Part shown: positions 12,050 through 24,305 of the stretch, piece by piece
Position numbering within the stretch: position 1 is the stretch's first letter
Layout: each line of letters begins with the position of its first letter
Assembly: GCA_930367215.1 (NCBI GenBank)
Contig: OV884058.1
Coordinates: 171,102,478-171,166,477, forward strand
DNA from: Pollenia angustigena
Taxonomy: Eukaryota > Arthropoda > Insecta > Diptera > Polleniidae
DNA length: 64,000 nt
Direction: 5' to 3'
Translations under genes and position numbers: made by a program
The notes under the pieces: model-generated
What the model was told of the DNA's origin: nothing
The model's input: the letters and a program-made list of their open reading frames with translations, nothing else
Database searches by the model: none

Positions 12050-12272
12050 GGCCCAACTATAATATGCTTAAGTCGGCTAAAGCAATTGTGCGAATACATA
12101 TGATTCATATGTGTCGAACCATATTGAACTTAGGAAAACTTTTTGTTAAATTTAATGAAAATGTCATTTGTTTAAGCAAAATGCGAAACAGATCGAACTT
12201 TCCGTAGGGAAATAAATATATTTTGATTTTGTTTTTTTTTTAAAGCAAGCTTATGCATGTTATAGTTGGGCC
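12050..12272. mobile_element. 223-bp MITE with GGCCCAACTATAA ends
   Basis: GGCCCAACTATAATATGC at 12050 is matched by its inverse TGCATGTTATAGTTGGGCC ending at 12272. Its left half is present again, inverted, at 29246-29378 inside a hAT element, which confirms a dispersed family. No clear target duplication. Confidence 0.65.
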
Positions 12273-13837
12273 ATTTGTCTCTTAGGAGGAGCATGAAACC
12301 AAAGTTATATTTGCCAACATGCAGAATCAAGAGAGAATCTTCAGTTATGCTGTGAAGTTGCCAAGTGTCTGAGGATAATTTTAGTTTTCCATCGGGCTTT
12401 AAACTCAACTTACCAGTTCGGTGTACTGCAGTGAAGTGTTAAACAAATTTACCACCCTCGAACAGCGTTTAATCTAAGATTTTTGGACTACAAAAACACA
12501 AAAAAAAAGGTTATTTAATAGATATATGCCCTACAGTACTCCTAAAAAGAAGCCTCCAAGAAGTCTTTGAACTTCATTTCTGAAAAAAAAATTTTAAGAA
12601 TTATTAATTAATTTGTTATACCATTAATTTTTTTTCGTGTGCAAAGTTTGGCACTTTTTTCTACGAAAAAGTACGCTTTTAGTACGGTTTCAATATCTTA
12701 ATTTGCCACAAGAACTTTCATTTATTTACATGTATGTTGTAGATATGGGCTTTTTCTCACTTGAAAAAAAAAGAAAATAGAAAAGTCAAAAGCCATTAAA
12801 AAGGCAGTTCTTTCTAAGCAGTAGTTTTGTATTTCACAGTTCTAATGTACAGAGCTGCTGAACTTGGCTGCGATGCGATGATCTGTGACTTGACTTCCTT
12901 TTTGGACTTTGTTGTTTTTTTTAATTAAATTTTTTTCTCACTTGTTTTAAAGATTTTGCTAATAATTAGTCATGTTTTAGTTTAGTTTTGCTTTTTGTAA
13001 AGATTCTTTCATTTATTACAGCAAATTTAAACTTAATATGGTGAAAATTCTTGCTTGCCACATGCAACACGATATAGTTTATACATGTAAACTGACTGAG
13101 TGGCGAGATAAAAAAATCGGTTTTTTTTCTTAATAAATTCCAAAAAAAAAAAAAACGAACAAAATCATTACAAACTTTCCCTATTGTTCGCTGTCTTCAA
13201 ATTGAATTTAGTACGTACGTTTGTTCTTTTAAGATCGTGATCATGTAAAAAGTTTTTTTTTCTTCTTCTTTGTTGTTGTTGTTAATGTTTGTGGCAGCAT
13301 TGTGCTGCAGTTGGAAATGTGTGTGGCGTCAATTTGTTGTGCTACCAATATTTGTTGTGTTCCAGTGAAATGGAATAAATCAAGAACTTCTTTCAGCAGA
13401 CACATCTGGTGTTGTGTTGCTGTGGCAAATAATGCGGATGTTGAGATGAAATGAATTTTAAATTTTTGTGTTACGAGTTCTCGTTAAAACATTCACTTTT
13501 ATTTACAAAGGCGAAGTAAATTTCAGGATTGTTATATTTATTATTTTTTTTATTATTGAAAAGAAAACAAAATGTAGAAAACTGTTCAACATTTTTTTAT
13601 TTAACAAACAATTGTGGATTAAAATGTTGCAAATTTTTTTTAAATTTCCCTCATTAACGGTTAAGAAAATCGATTTTAAATATATTTTTTTTTTGTTGGA
13701 TTTTTTTTAAGTTTGATTCAAGTTGATTTGCAAGAGGAGTTAAAGGCCAGTCCTTACTTTGTCTATCATTAATAGTATATTTGGCTCCATTCAGTACAAC
13801 CCTTTTAAGATTTCACACATCTTGAATCAAAAGCTTA
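12273..13837. other. Unassigned AT-rich DNA
   Basis: Poly-T/poly-A tracts, a TTC/TTG-rich stretch near 13260-13280. No coding relic. Confidence 0.5.
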
Positions 13838-14049
13838 GTCTGTGTTCATACGGCTCATGTCTTATTGACATGATTGCTACTTTATTGGGAGGAAAATCGA
13901 GGGGAAATGAAACGAGTACACAGATGCATGTACTGTCTTTAAAAAAAACATGTCGTCAACATGACGTGAATCATTTGAACGCCAATTCATGTTCAAGGAA
14001 GAAAACGGAAGAATCATGTCAATAAGACATGAGCCGTATGAACTCAGAC
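13838..14049. mobile_element. 212-bp PIF/Harbinger-like MITE, TSD TTA
   Basis: Arms GTCTGTGTTCATACGGCTCA and the inverted GTCTGAGTTCATACGGCTCA continue matching to about 38 bp. TTA lies at 13835-13837 and 14050-14052. Confidence 0.8.
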
Positions 14050-14457
14050 TTACTTGATTGGTCTCTGAACCAGTGTTGCCAATAAAATATCCATGTAGAA
14101 ATGCTAAGTTGTAAAAAAAAACTAAAATTTCTATGTTCTAAAAAATCTGTTAACATTTTTAAAATGTTGCTGTTACTTAAAATTCCGCGTGAATAACTAC
14201 AATTCATTTTATTTCACAGTGGTAAAAAACTGTTCACGGAAACATTTCGTAATTTTTTCACAAAACGAACAATGAAATGCTTTTCAACATGAACTTTGTT
14301 TTATAATTGTGGCAACACCAACAACATGATAGTTTTGACATTTATTTTTTTTAAGGTTTTCGTAGTAGATTAGGACTGCCAGATGTTTGAACCTATCAAC
14401 CAGGACACATGGCTAAAATGGATAAAAAATTACACCAACAGAAAAGTTTTTTTTAAT

Positions 14458-15229
14458 ACATATGGGCATTTCCTAGGGTCACGAACGTACGTTCGTACGC
14501 TTTTGATGTACAAATAATATAGAAAACAAAACTTTTCCTAGCATTTTTTTTTCGATTCGAAAGCATTTGGGTAGCTCTATGTTTAGTGCAATAGATGGAT
14601 TTCATCGAGTTTAAGTTTTCATAATAAGAGTTATATACGTGTGGACACGAACGTACGCAAAATAGAAGTCAACTTTGGCTGACAATAGTGAAATGTAAAA
14701 ATCCGCGCAATGGAATTAAAAGTGAGTAACTTATTTTAAAAGTGTATTAATGCAGGTCTCCATCCAGTATTTACAAAATAAAATACCTCTCTTGGTTCTT
14801 GTGTAATTGGCTTATTTATCAGTCGCGAACGTACGGATCGCGAACGTACGATTTTTCCATATGTTTTTTTATTATTATCACCACGCATTTTCCCATAAAT
14901 GTCTTTAAATTTCCTTAACAAAAAAACTGAACACTCCTCTTACAATTGATTGTAATGGAGAGATTATGAAGAAAGAGTGTAAACATAACATATTTCTTGC
15001 ATGTAAAATAAGTATATAAAAATGTCTTTAGAAGTAGAAAATACAGAAAAATATAAAATTTTCCAGTTTCCAGCCCAATTTCCTCAAGTAAAACAGCTGA
15101 GATATGCTATGAAACCATTCTTTTATGAGAACAAAGACTTTTTTTATAATAAAAAGCAATAAAAGACGATGATAATCAACATGTTATTTTTTCATCCTGG
15201 TAGACCATTCTGGGGAAATGCCCATATGT
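14458..15229. mobile_element. Inverted-repeat element with CGAACGTACG internal repeats
   Basis: ACATATGGGCATTTCC at 14458-14473 is exactly inverted at 15214-15229. Between them CGAACGTACG occurs at about 14483, 14649, 14825 and 14839, plus an overlapping inverse TACGTTCGTACG near 14488. CpG-rich words of this kind are rare in the surrounding AT-rich DNA. No duplication at the borders could be read and no transposase is visible. Confidence 0.6.
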
Positions 15230-15486
15230 GTGTAGTATATCGCACACTAAATAAATAAATTCTCAAAAGGCATGGCAAAACTTTCTTCAAATTGGACTTT
15301 TTTAATAAGGGAACTAATTTTTTTTTTTAAATATTATCGCCATTTTTATATAAACGGTTTTTTTGGCTCTCCTGAAAATTTAAGAATTTTGAGTTGTTAC
15401 AGTTTAGTATTTAGGGTGCGATATGTAAAAACCATCCAGTTTTTATTTTTAAATCCAACAATATATAGAAAAAAAAAATTAACGTA

Positions 15487-15761
15487 CCAGTAAAAACTTC
15501 GCTTACTTTTTCAAAATGAATAGCTTCTTTAACTCATTATTTTGTAGCGTTCTTCTATAACTACATCTACAACAACTTCTATAACTACTTTTTTCTGGAT
15601 GTATGTATTTAAGTAAAAAAAAAATAATGACTTACTTTTAAATGCGTTCGTTTTGGGACATGCCTTGTAAAATTCATTGGTTCTTTCAGTAGAATTGTAA
15701 GTATTGCTCTTATGTTTTTCTGATTACTTAACACATTATTTTGTAGGCGAAGTTTTTACTG
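15487..15761 (-). mobile_element. Family A MITE, copy 1
   Basis: Ends CCAGTAAAAACTTCGC and GCGAAGTTTTTACTG. Body shares AACCAATGAATTTTACAAG and the inverse of AACACATTATTTTGTAG with the copies at 22928 and 23349, in opposite orientation. Essentially full length. Confidence 0.85.
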
Positions 15762-16427
15762 CGATGTATGTATTTCATGTACACAAAAACGGTGAAAAAT
15801 AATGAAAAGTTGAGCTTAAAATGTTCTAAGCTAAAATAATTTACAGAATATTTCACTTTTTCTAGAACTTCATTTCGGTCTTTGATATATCTAGTTATAG
15901 AACAGGCAGCGTGTCATATTAAAGTCAAACTTACATTGAATAATACTCTCCAGTGTTTCAGTCTTTAACGAGTTTCTTTCTTTAGTCCATTGAGCAGACT
16001 AAGTACTCAACTTGAAAAAAATCAAACTCTTTTGATTATTCTTCAACCAACTCGACAACTGTCAAACTAATCAATTGACTAAGCCATACACGCTTTGATA
16101 TGGACAACGACCGACTCAGTTGACAATTGAATTGAAACGTGTATGGGCTGCCTTAGAGAAAGCAATTTGTTATCGGCTTTCGATTACTTATAAAAGTTGT
16201 TTACACGGTATAACTTTTTACAGCCACTAGTTGAAACAAAATTTGAAAGAGGATTAACTATCATCTAATATTATTGAAAGCTTTTACCAGCTTTACATCA
16301 GATAACACTTGAATTTAATTAAAGTTCTTTATACAATTAGCTTATGTTAGCAGTGTTATAACAGAAATCTTAACCTTTGTAAACAACTAAAGCGAAAAAC
16401 AAATTTGTTTGTCTTGACCTGTACAAA

Positions 16428-16510
16428 AAACCAGGACAATTTAATAGTGGACCAGGACACCAGGACAAGTAGTCTTAAACCAGGACAATCCTGGAAAACC
16501 AGGACGTATG
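16428..16510. repeat. CCAGGACA motif cluster
   Basis: CCAGGACA or close variants occur five times in about 80 bp (around 16430, 16451, 16459, 16480, 16498), with ATCCTGG inverted. Looks like the subterminal zone of a DNA transposon, but no end pair was found. The flanks 15762-16427 hold nothing recognisable apart from a short AGCCATACACG inverted pair at about 16080-16153. Confidence 0.45.
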
Positions 16511-16584
16511 GCAGGCATATAGTAGATGCATTGGCAATTGTAACAATGAATTCAATATCGCTCGAAAATCGCATTTAAATCCAC

Positions 16585-16900
16585 TATGAAAATGGTGGTT
16601 CTGTTAAAGTTACATTTCGTAAATTTCGTGATATTTTCGAACAATTTTTCAGACAAAGCCCATTTTCACTTGTCAGTGTATGTTGACAAGCAAAATTGCC
16701 GCATTTGGGCTTCTGAAAATCCTAGGTAGATTGTTGAGATGCCTTTGCATGCTTAACGTGTCACTGCATGGTGCGCTATGTGGTCTGGAGGCGTGATTGG
16801 GCCGTTTTTTTTTTTTTTTTTTCAAAGATGAGGCTGGAAATGCGGTAATGATCAATGGATCACGCTATCGCGAGATGTTAACAACTCAATTTTAGCCTTT
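16585..16900 (+). pseudogene. Mariner transposase relic
   Basis: Across several frames the + strand still reads VYVDKQNCRIWASENP-like, VTAWCAMWSGGVIGPFFF and NGSRYREMLT segments, matching the central block of the rosa-type mariner at 3870-4798. Stops and a 16-base T run near 16805 break it. Terminal repeats were not identified. Confidence 0.7.
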
Positions 16901-17385
16901 ATTCATAACTGCCGAACTTTTCTCTTCGTAATACAATCCAAATTTGAATCATCTCCATCAAAATTTTTTGTTTTATTTTATTATAGTAAACAAAGTTCTT
17001 GTTGAAAAACCCGATACAAATCTATCAACATAATATCATAAATATTTCGCACAAGGTTTTTTCAATTCGAGCTTTGACGGCATTTTGAATGATCAAAACA
17101 GTAGTAACTATTTTTAGTTTAATTAAGATTTATTTATTTTGAAATATATTGAAAAGAAATTTTATCGCTTAAGGCTTTTGTAAAATGAGGTGGTTAGTTT
17201 ATTAACCACCCAGGCACACCGAGGAATTTTGGTGGCAAAAAAGCCATTTTTCAACTATTGCTTATCAAAAATCTAATGATACAGTTCTGTTCAGATCTGT
17301 TTCGCTAAAATCTGTAAAAATCTCAAATATTTTACCACGAAAGCTGATAAAAATTTTAATGCAACGTAATAACTTATGCGGCTAA

Positions 17386-18127
17386 AGGCTCAGTTAGGCG
17401 AACGTTGCTGTACCGTATCTGTACTGTATCCATCAGCTGTTCGCTTTTTGTTATATGAAAACCAATACAAAAGCTTACCGAAATACAATGTACCGTAGTT
17501 GCAACGTACCAATCTGTATAAAATAGAATTTCATGCCGTTGTTACGTGACATTTGTAAGACAGTAATGGGCAGCTTGTATGTACATTGAATGCGGGTAAT
17601 TTTATCTTTTTTTTGGTACTTTTTTCAGTATATCTATAGAATTGCGACAAAACAACTTACAATACAACATAATTCATAATATACATATGTTTAGATGTTT
17701 AAAATAAACAAATGCATATACACATACAATGGAAATGTGAAACATATAAAAGACTTTAAATGGTATCAAAACCTTGTTTGTTGTATGCACATTTACAATA
17801 TATGTTTGCTAAAAATTTATATATGCTAAAATACAAATTTATTTATTGTAAATCTATAATATAAATATTAAATTATTAACATTTTTTACATACACAAAAT
17901 ACTTTTTTAATACCATTTAAATCACGTGGTACCTTTTCTGCACAACTGTAACCTTTTAAACATTTTTGATTCCCACCACTGTGTGTTTTGTTTTATGTAT
18001 ACAATTGCTTTTTGTTTATGTATGGGAAAACATATGACACGTTTTTAAACGTTCTATAAGTGCAGCAACGTGCTTACAGTACGGTGCGGTACATTACGGG
18101 TACAGCAACGTTCGCCTAACTGAGCCT
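17386..18127. mobile_element. 742-bp PIF/Harbinger-like element, TSD TAA
   Basis: AGGCTCAGTTAGGCGAACGT at the left end is exactly inverted at the right, and identity runs 28 bp. TAA flanks both sides (17383-17385, 18128-18130). The interior is AT-rich with no transposase frame. It shares its first 12 bases, AGGCTCAGTTAG, with one end of the element at 36789. Confidence 0.88.
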
Positions 18128-18342
18128 TAATAGTCTTTTCATACTTGGCAATATCTATCATCCATTTGCGAAGATGTTGAAAATTTCCCACAAAAAATCT
18201 ATAGAGCATAAAATAAACAGTTTCACACGATGTTCCCATCTCATTTTGCTCCATTTTAAATCTTTCGATATTTTTAGTGTCATCACTAGGAAAGTTATTA
18301 TTATTTAATCGCTTATCTCTAACCCAAAAAGTGGCTCTAAAT

Positions 18343-18525
18343 TAGTGAAGGGCACATTTGCAAATGCACGCGTACATAGGAATAAAAATGCTGCTTGTGT
18401 GACGTCGACACATGTACACTATAAACTTCTTAGTGTGGTCTGTGACAATGTACGTTCGGCTGTTGCTTTGTTGTTATTTCGTCAACACAAGCATAAATGT
18501 GATAGTATGTGTGTGCCCTTCACTG
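18343..18525. mobile_element. 183-bp hAT-like MITE, exact 8-bp TSD
   Basis: TAGTGAAGGGCACA at the left and CAGTGAAGGGCACA (inverted) at the right. CTCTAAAT lies on both sides (18335-18342, 18526-18533), an exact 8-bp duplication. Confidence 0.85.
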
Positions 18526-18647
18526 CTCTAAATTTAGCAATAAACAAAATTAATATAAAAAAAGGAGAAGAACTGTCAAAACCGATTAGAAAAATGCCGT
18601 GCGAACATGATAATTCAAATAAATAATAAAAACAGAGAGCGTTTTCG

Positions 18648-18726
18648 TCGTTAAAAAACGAAGACATGCTGGCATTACATTGGACCAGTCCAGGGAGTAG
18701 TCCATTTGATCAAGATGGATCAGGTT
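18648..18726 (+). mobile_element. Fragment of the CCCTGCAAATAAT MITE family
   Basis: GGACCAGTCCAGGGAGTAGT and the following GATCAAGATGGATCAGG match the right part of the elements at 34124 and 50305. Only about 80 bp is present. Confidence 0.65.
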
Positions 18727-21179
18727 AGCAAATTACCTTTCATACCACTTTTTACCCCTCTTTCACCTTAAGAAATTTTTGTCAAGTCGCAAACAGGTGC
18801 CAATGACTTTTTAGCATGTATGCAAAACACCAAAAAACCCAACACAGGCACACACACTTTATTTTTCCTTTAAGTCTACTTTGATGTCATGACAAATTAT
18901 CATCAAGATGCACCCTTGACTTAATGCCGAAAGGAAGCCAAAATCCACAAAAAAAAAGATAAAAACATTTTACAAGCGTGTTTTGTTTTGGGGGTTTTAT
19001 TTGCTACAAAAATACATGGAAAACTATTAAAGTTTGTTTGTGATTTTTGGTGTTTTGTTACTCAGTTTTCTGTTATTTTTTCGTTTTTCCTTTAAAAAAA
19101 AAAAGAAGAAAAAAACAGAAGAAAGAAAGAAAGTGTTTTTCTAAAGCCATGTTTTGTTCAAGTGTCTTGTGCTGTCGCTGCCGCTTCTTCCTGAGTGCAT
19201 TATTTCTCGCCTTAAAGCAAATAATCAATTTTTATACACATTTAAATGTAGGAAAGAAACACTTTTCTTGCAATTGTTGTTTTGTTAATTTTTGCATTTA
19301 TCTGTGATTATCTCTTAAAGCAAGAAAAATTACATTATTTTTTTCAACATGCATAATTTTCACCCACACAAACATTCAAAAATAGATAATAATAATAAGT
19401 ACTCACTTTCATTCATATAACTTTAAGGCTAATGTTTACTGGAGTTTATGCATTCATCTCCATCCATCTGCTCCATCATTCAAACACGATGATCATCATC
19501 GTCGTTAGACAAGTCAGTCACTAACAAAACACTCGAGAGTGAGGAATTTGTTTACAAAAAGGGTTAAAATGTTATCACTTTGCCACTTGTAGTGTTTGAA
19601 TTGTAGGAAAAGTTAAAAAAAAACCACTAAAACAGTGGGGAGGTTAGGGAAAATTTTTTATAAAAAACCTTAAAGAGACCAAAATTACTTAGAAAAGCTT
19701 TCAAAAGTTGTCAAAAACTTTTATGAGTAAATTTGTAGAAAAAAACCTTTTCCAAATTGCTAATAAAGTATCTGTTATGTTCAGCATTAACATTTCTCGT
19801 GTGATCGTGTTTTTTCTTATACGGCTAACAAAAAGCTTCACGCAACTTAATCGCCATAAACAATTACGGTTTATTATTCTCTCTCTCACACACACTGGTT
19901 TAACGATTGTTGGACCACAAAGTGATTAATTTATTTAAAAATTTTTGCTAAAATTTAATGATTTTTAATTCCCTCCTTCACTGGTTTTACGAATGCTTTC
20001 TCTTTGCATTCCAAAATCAATTAAAGCTCAACTTACGGCTCTTTAGAGTACTTAAGACAGGATAAGTATCTAGTTTGCAACAATATTGGTGTATCTGTTT
20101 TTATCTTTAAGAGGGGGGGGGGGGGGGGGGAAATACTTATTTATGGCTTCATTCTTGATTAAAATTCGATAACAAAGTGTCAACAAATTTTTAAATAAAT
20201 CTTTTTTCACCTCTCTTAAACTTATTTTATTTCTTCCAATATTTCCTCTCTTCCAGCCCACTGTCTTTTAAAATACGTACATCGATTTTGTAACTCTAGT
20301 GACAAATAAAAACTAAAAAGAGAAAAAATAAAAATCTGCCATGTTTTTGGCAGTAGTGTTTAAAGTTTAAGTTGAAGTTAAAAGTCTCGTTGATCATCGT
20401 CACCATATTTTTGCATATTGTTGACATTAAACGACGGTTAAAGTTGCTGTTTTTAAGACTCTAACATTTTCAATTGAAGATTCATGGGAAATAATTTTTT
20501 TAATTTATGTTCATTTTAAATTTTTTTAAAGAAACTCCTCTCCTGTTTAAATTATTATTATCAAAAACTACACCATAATTTTTGTAATTTTTTGGCCAAA
20601 AAAAATTTTACATTTTTTTTTTATTTTTTTTTTTATTGAATATTGTAAATTCCTATAAAAGTTGTCTGTCGTATTTTATTTTTGTCTAAGGTTAAACATG
20701 TTGTTGTTTGTATTATTTATATTTATTTGTTTATTTGATTTTTTTTCTATTTATTTTTTTTTGCCAACAATAACCTTCAAATCATTATTATTACAATTTT
20801 TATTACAACTTTTTATCATGTTTATGTTGCAGAGACAAAGTTAAAAACTTTATTATCTTTTCTTTTTTTGTTTTGGAAGTTTAAATGTTGCAGTTAAAGT
20901 TGGAGTTGCACTTTGGTTGGTTATTATTGTTGCAGCAACTTGTTAGGGAGCAATAAAAATAATAAAAAAAAAACTAAATAAATCGTCGTTGCTACAAGTA
21001 CAATAACATATTCATTCGTAACTTAAAATTTTAGAAATGAAGCAAAATAAGTTCAAAAAATTTTAATTTTTTTAAGTTCATTGTTAAAGCCTCAACCAAC
21101 TTATAAAGATGAAGGAAAAAATACAGTTTAGGATAAATATTTAACGAATCCAGGACACTCTACGTAAAAGAAAAACTTT
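18727..21179. other. Unassigned AT-rich DNA with an 18-base G run
   Basis: No gene seen. Contains G-run 20113-20130, A/G-rich tract near 19096-19135 and CATCATC words near 19490. Confidence 0.55.
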
Positions 21180-21945
21180 TTGCATACAAAAACAATGATT
21201 TTTTAAAAAAAAGCTGTAAAAGAGCTTTAATATATTTTTTAAACTTTTGTTAAAATGCGCTTTTTAGAAAACTTAGTGCCGATTCACACACGTCAAGTTT
21301 GACTCGTCAAGTCTTGAGTTTTTAGGAGAGAGGGGAAACGAAATGACATTCTCTTTTCCCTTCTCTCCTAAAAGCTCAAGACTGGACGAGTCAAACTTGG
21401 CGTGTGAGAACTAGCACATATTCCAAAAAAGCTTATTACCTATATATTAAGCTTTATGAAAAATTTTGACAAGCTTTTGCTTCCCGTTTTTTTTTTTATA
21501 TGTTAAAAAAAGCTTAACCCCCTTATGCGAAAAAAGTTAAAGTTCACATTAGTTAACCTACACATAAAAACCCCATTTTGGGCTGGGCTTGATTCAGAAT
21601 ACCTATATAAAAACGTTTAAAAACGTAATTATGCCATTAAACTGAAAAAAACTTTTTTCAATAGTAAATAAGAAAGCTTTTTTCAATAATGTTGTGTACT
21701 TTTTTTCAAAGAAGATGTTATAGAAAGAAAAAATCTTTTAAAAAAAGCTTATTTTTGCAAAGCTACTTGCTTTAGTAGAGCAAAATAATTAGCTTTAATC
21801 AAGAAATGTACAGTTATTTTTTAATTTTTCCTATTCTGCTAAACATGTCTTTTTTAATAAAATTTTTTTCATTAAAAGCTTTTTTAAAAATTTTATTTTC
21901 GTAAAAGCTTTTATGAAAATTTTGTTATTTTTTTGTTAGGAAATG
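21180..21945. repeat. AAGCTT-rich low-complexity block
   Basis: AAAAAGCTT, AAGCTTTT or one-base variants occur many times (e.g. near 21209, 21429, 21450, 21469, 21510, 21675, 21746, 21879, 21906), embedded in A/T runs. A similar block lies at 29855-30480 and a short one near 23290-23330. The MITE at 21276-21417 interrupts it. Confidence 0.6.
21276..21417. mobile_element. 142-bp near-palindromic hairpin MITE
   Basis: GTGCCGATTCACACACG... pairs with the inverse of CGTGTGAGAACTAGCAC. CAAGTTTGACTCGTC is exact in both arms and pairing continues through GGAGAGA to a short loop. The flanks TTA and ATA are one base off a TWA duplication. Confidence 0.75.
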
Positions 21946-22927
21946 ATTGTGAAAAAGTTTATTTACCCCCTGGACGTTGTCTGTCTTGCTCTCTTTCTCG
22001 CCATTTGATTCATAGGGTATTTTGCTCCATAACTTAAAACCCTCAACAGCTTACCGGCAGTATCAAGTACTTTAATTGTACATACATATGTATATCTTAA
22101 ATTACTATTTCCTTTCTCTTTGTCCCAAAACTACACAAAACAAATAACATTACGTTAAAAATGTTGTTTCAACAAAAAATAAAACGTATAGGAAATTCAA
22201 CACAACCACACCTTTAACTTAAGTTCAAATATGATTTGGAACTTTTTTTCGTTCCAGCATATTTTGGTTTAGTTTTCTGTATTTCTTGTAAAGCACGATT
22301 TTTCAAGTTCTTTGAAAGTTTTTTTTTTTAGTTTTTCCACAGAATTTTCATTTTTTGGTAACAAATTCGTGACTAATCAACATAAATACTGTTTGAAAAA
22401 CTAAAACGAATTGAAATGATTTTTGAAGTTTTTTTTCTTCTTTTTCGTTTAAATTGAAATCTAAATCATTCGTCGTATGCAAATGTATCCTGAGGATTTA
22501 AAAATTGAATTTTTTTTTTAAGAAAATTTGTTACGAGTATTGTTATTATTATTGGCAGTGATTTTTTTGTTGTAATTTTTGTTATTTTATTATTATGATT
22601 ATTATTTTGGCAATTTTTCAATTATGACTTGGTAATGATTTTCTTGCTTATTTTTACAAATTTGATCATTTGGTTCATGAAACTCACCCACATTCTAAAA
22701 GTGATTGTAAATTGAAATTGTTTTAAAGATTTTGTTTTGATAATTTCGGTGAAATAAATAGGAAAATAACTGTGATTTTTATTTAAATTTTTAGTACAAA
22801 AAAATGAGATATTTAAATTCCAAATATTGTGCACAAATTTGAATAGATAATTTTAAAAAGCAAAGATTTAGTTGAATATTGCTCTCAATGCTTTTATAAT
22901 TACTGAACAAACATTTTATTGTATTAA
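21946..22927. other. Unassigned AT-rich DNA
   Basis: TATTATTAT-type simple repeats near 22540-22605. No coding sequence. Confidence 0.5.
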
Positions 22928-23198
22928 CCCAGTAAAAACTTCGCCTACAAAATAATGTGTTGAGTAATCAGAAAAACATGAAGGCACTACTTACAATTCT
23001 ACTGAAAGAACCAATGAATTTTACAAGGGAAGTCCCAAAATGAACGCATTAAAAAGTAAGTCATTATTTTTTTACTTAAACACATCCAGAAAATAGTAGT
23101 TATAGAAGTTGTTATACGTGTAGTTATAAAAGAAAGCTACTAAATAATGAGTTAAAGAAGCTATTCATTTTGAAAAAGTAAGCGAAGTTTTTACTGGG
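22928..23198 (+). mobile_element. Family A MITE, full-length copy 2 (271 bp)
   Basis: Both termini are CCCAGTAAAAACTTCGC in inverted orientation (22928-22944, 23182-23198). Subterminal CTACAAAATAATG pairs with CTACTAAATAATGAG-type sequence. No target duplication is obvious. A partial 14-base match to this end, CCCAGTAAAAACTT, also occurs at 2632. Confidence 0.88.
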
Positions 23199-23348
23199 AA
23201 GTTAAACTTTGTTAAAATTACTTTTCAAAAAATGGATCTGCTGTAAAACTTTTTATAAAAAAACGAAATTATTTAATAAAAATTTGAGTAAGCTTTGGTA
23301 AATATCTTTTAATGGGTTTTGAAAAAAGCTTACACCTTTCATTAACTA

Positions 23349-23553
23349 CCCAGTTAAAACTTCGCCTACAAAATAATGTGTTGAGTAATCAGAAAAACAT
23401 AAGAGCACTACTTACAATTCTACTGAAAGAACCAATGAATTTTACAAGGGAAGTCCCAAAATGAACGCATTACAAATTGAGTCATTATTTTTTTACCTGC
23501 ATACATCCAGAAATAAGTAGTTATAGATGTAGTTATAGAAGAAAGCTACACAA
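23349..23553 (+). mobile_element. Family A MITE, copy 3 lacking its right end
   Basis: Starts CCCAGTTAAAACTTCGCC and follows copy 2 closely (GTGTTGAGTAATCAG, GAACGCATTA) until about 23553, where A/T-rich sequence of another repeat begins. Same orientation as copy 2, 150 bp away. Confidence 0.8.
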
Positions 23554-23562
23554 TAAATTTTT

Positions 23563-23890
23563 TTTTTTTATTATAAAAATTTTATTAAAAAAATGGAGCT
23601 TCCAATGAAGCAGGTTTGTAAGGGAGAAACATAAGAGTTGCGCTTACCATTGCGCATACGGAAGACATGAATTTTATATGGCGAGTTCCCACTTTGAAGC
23701 AATACATTTTTGACACATGAAGCGCATTATTCAACGCATAAAACAATTATTGGATGTAACGATCAGCTTTACACACTGAATGTTTTGATACAGTTATTTT
23801 ATTGTATTCTCCCTTACAAACCTGCTTCGTAGTAAGGGAATGCCGTAGCACTTGAAATTTTATTTTTTTTTATAAAAGTTGTTGAGAGTT
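23563..23890. mobile_element. MITE with GAAGCAGGTTTGTAAGGGAG arms
   Basis: The 22-base arm at 23607-23628 is exactly inverted at 23807-23828. AT-rich sequence outside each arm also pairs imperfectly. It appears to have replaced or cut off the right end of family A copy 3. Confidence 0.7.
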
Positions 23891-24305
23891 ATTTCACTTA
23901 CTTTACTGCATTTCTGTATGTCTTATTGCGTAGCGCATAATTCTGCGCTTATTTTTTTAAATGTACCATAAGTGCTTCGCAATATGATACAATTTTTTAT
24001 TGGGTAGCAATATGCCAAAATCGACTTTTTGCGAAAAAGAACTTTTTTATTGTTGAAAATGGTTCTTTAGGGTATCAGAAGCAACTTCCGCGACTTTTTT
24101 ATAATTCCGTTTTTTACAAAGTTACCGTTATTTTTAGGTGCTTGAAGAAAATCAAAATTTGGACCGTTAAATTTCCAGAATTCGACGAAATGTTGTTTAG
24201 CAACTTTGTACAAAATCGTATGGCGAGTAGTTTTGTAGAACATATGATTTCAAAATATTTGCAAATACAGGGTGTTTTGATGCATTTTTCAAAAAAATTA
24301 TTTAA

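Noticed and set aside
16080..16153. 74-bp AGCC(C)ATACACG inverted pair as a MITE
   Set aside because: Match is short, with no clean target duplication. Left as a remark only.
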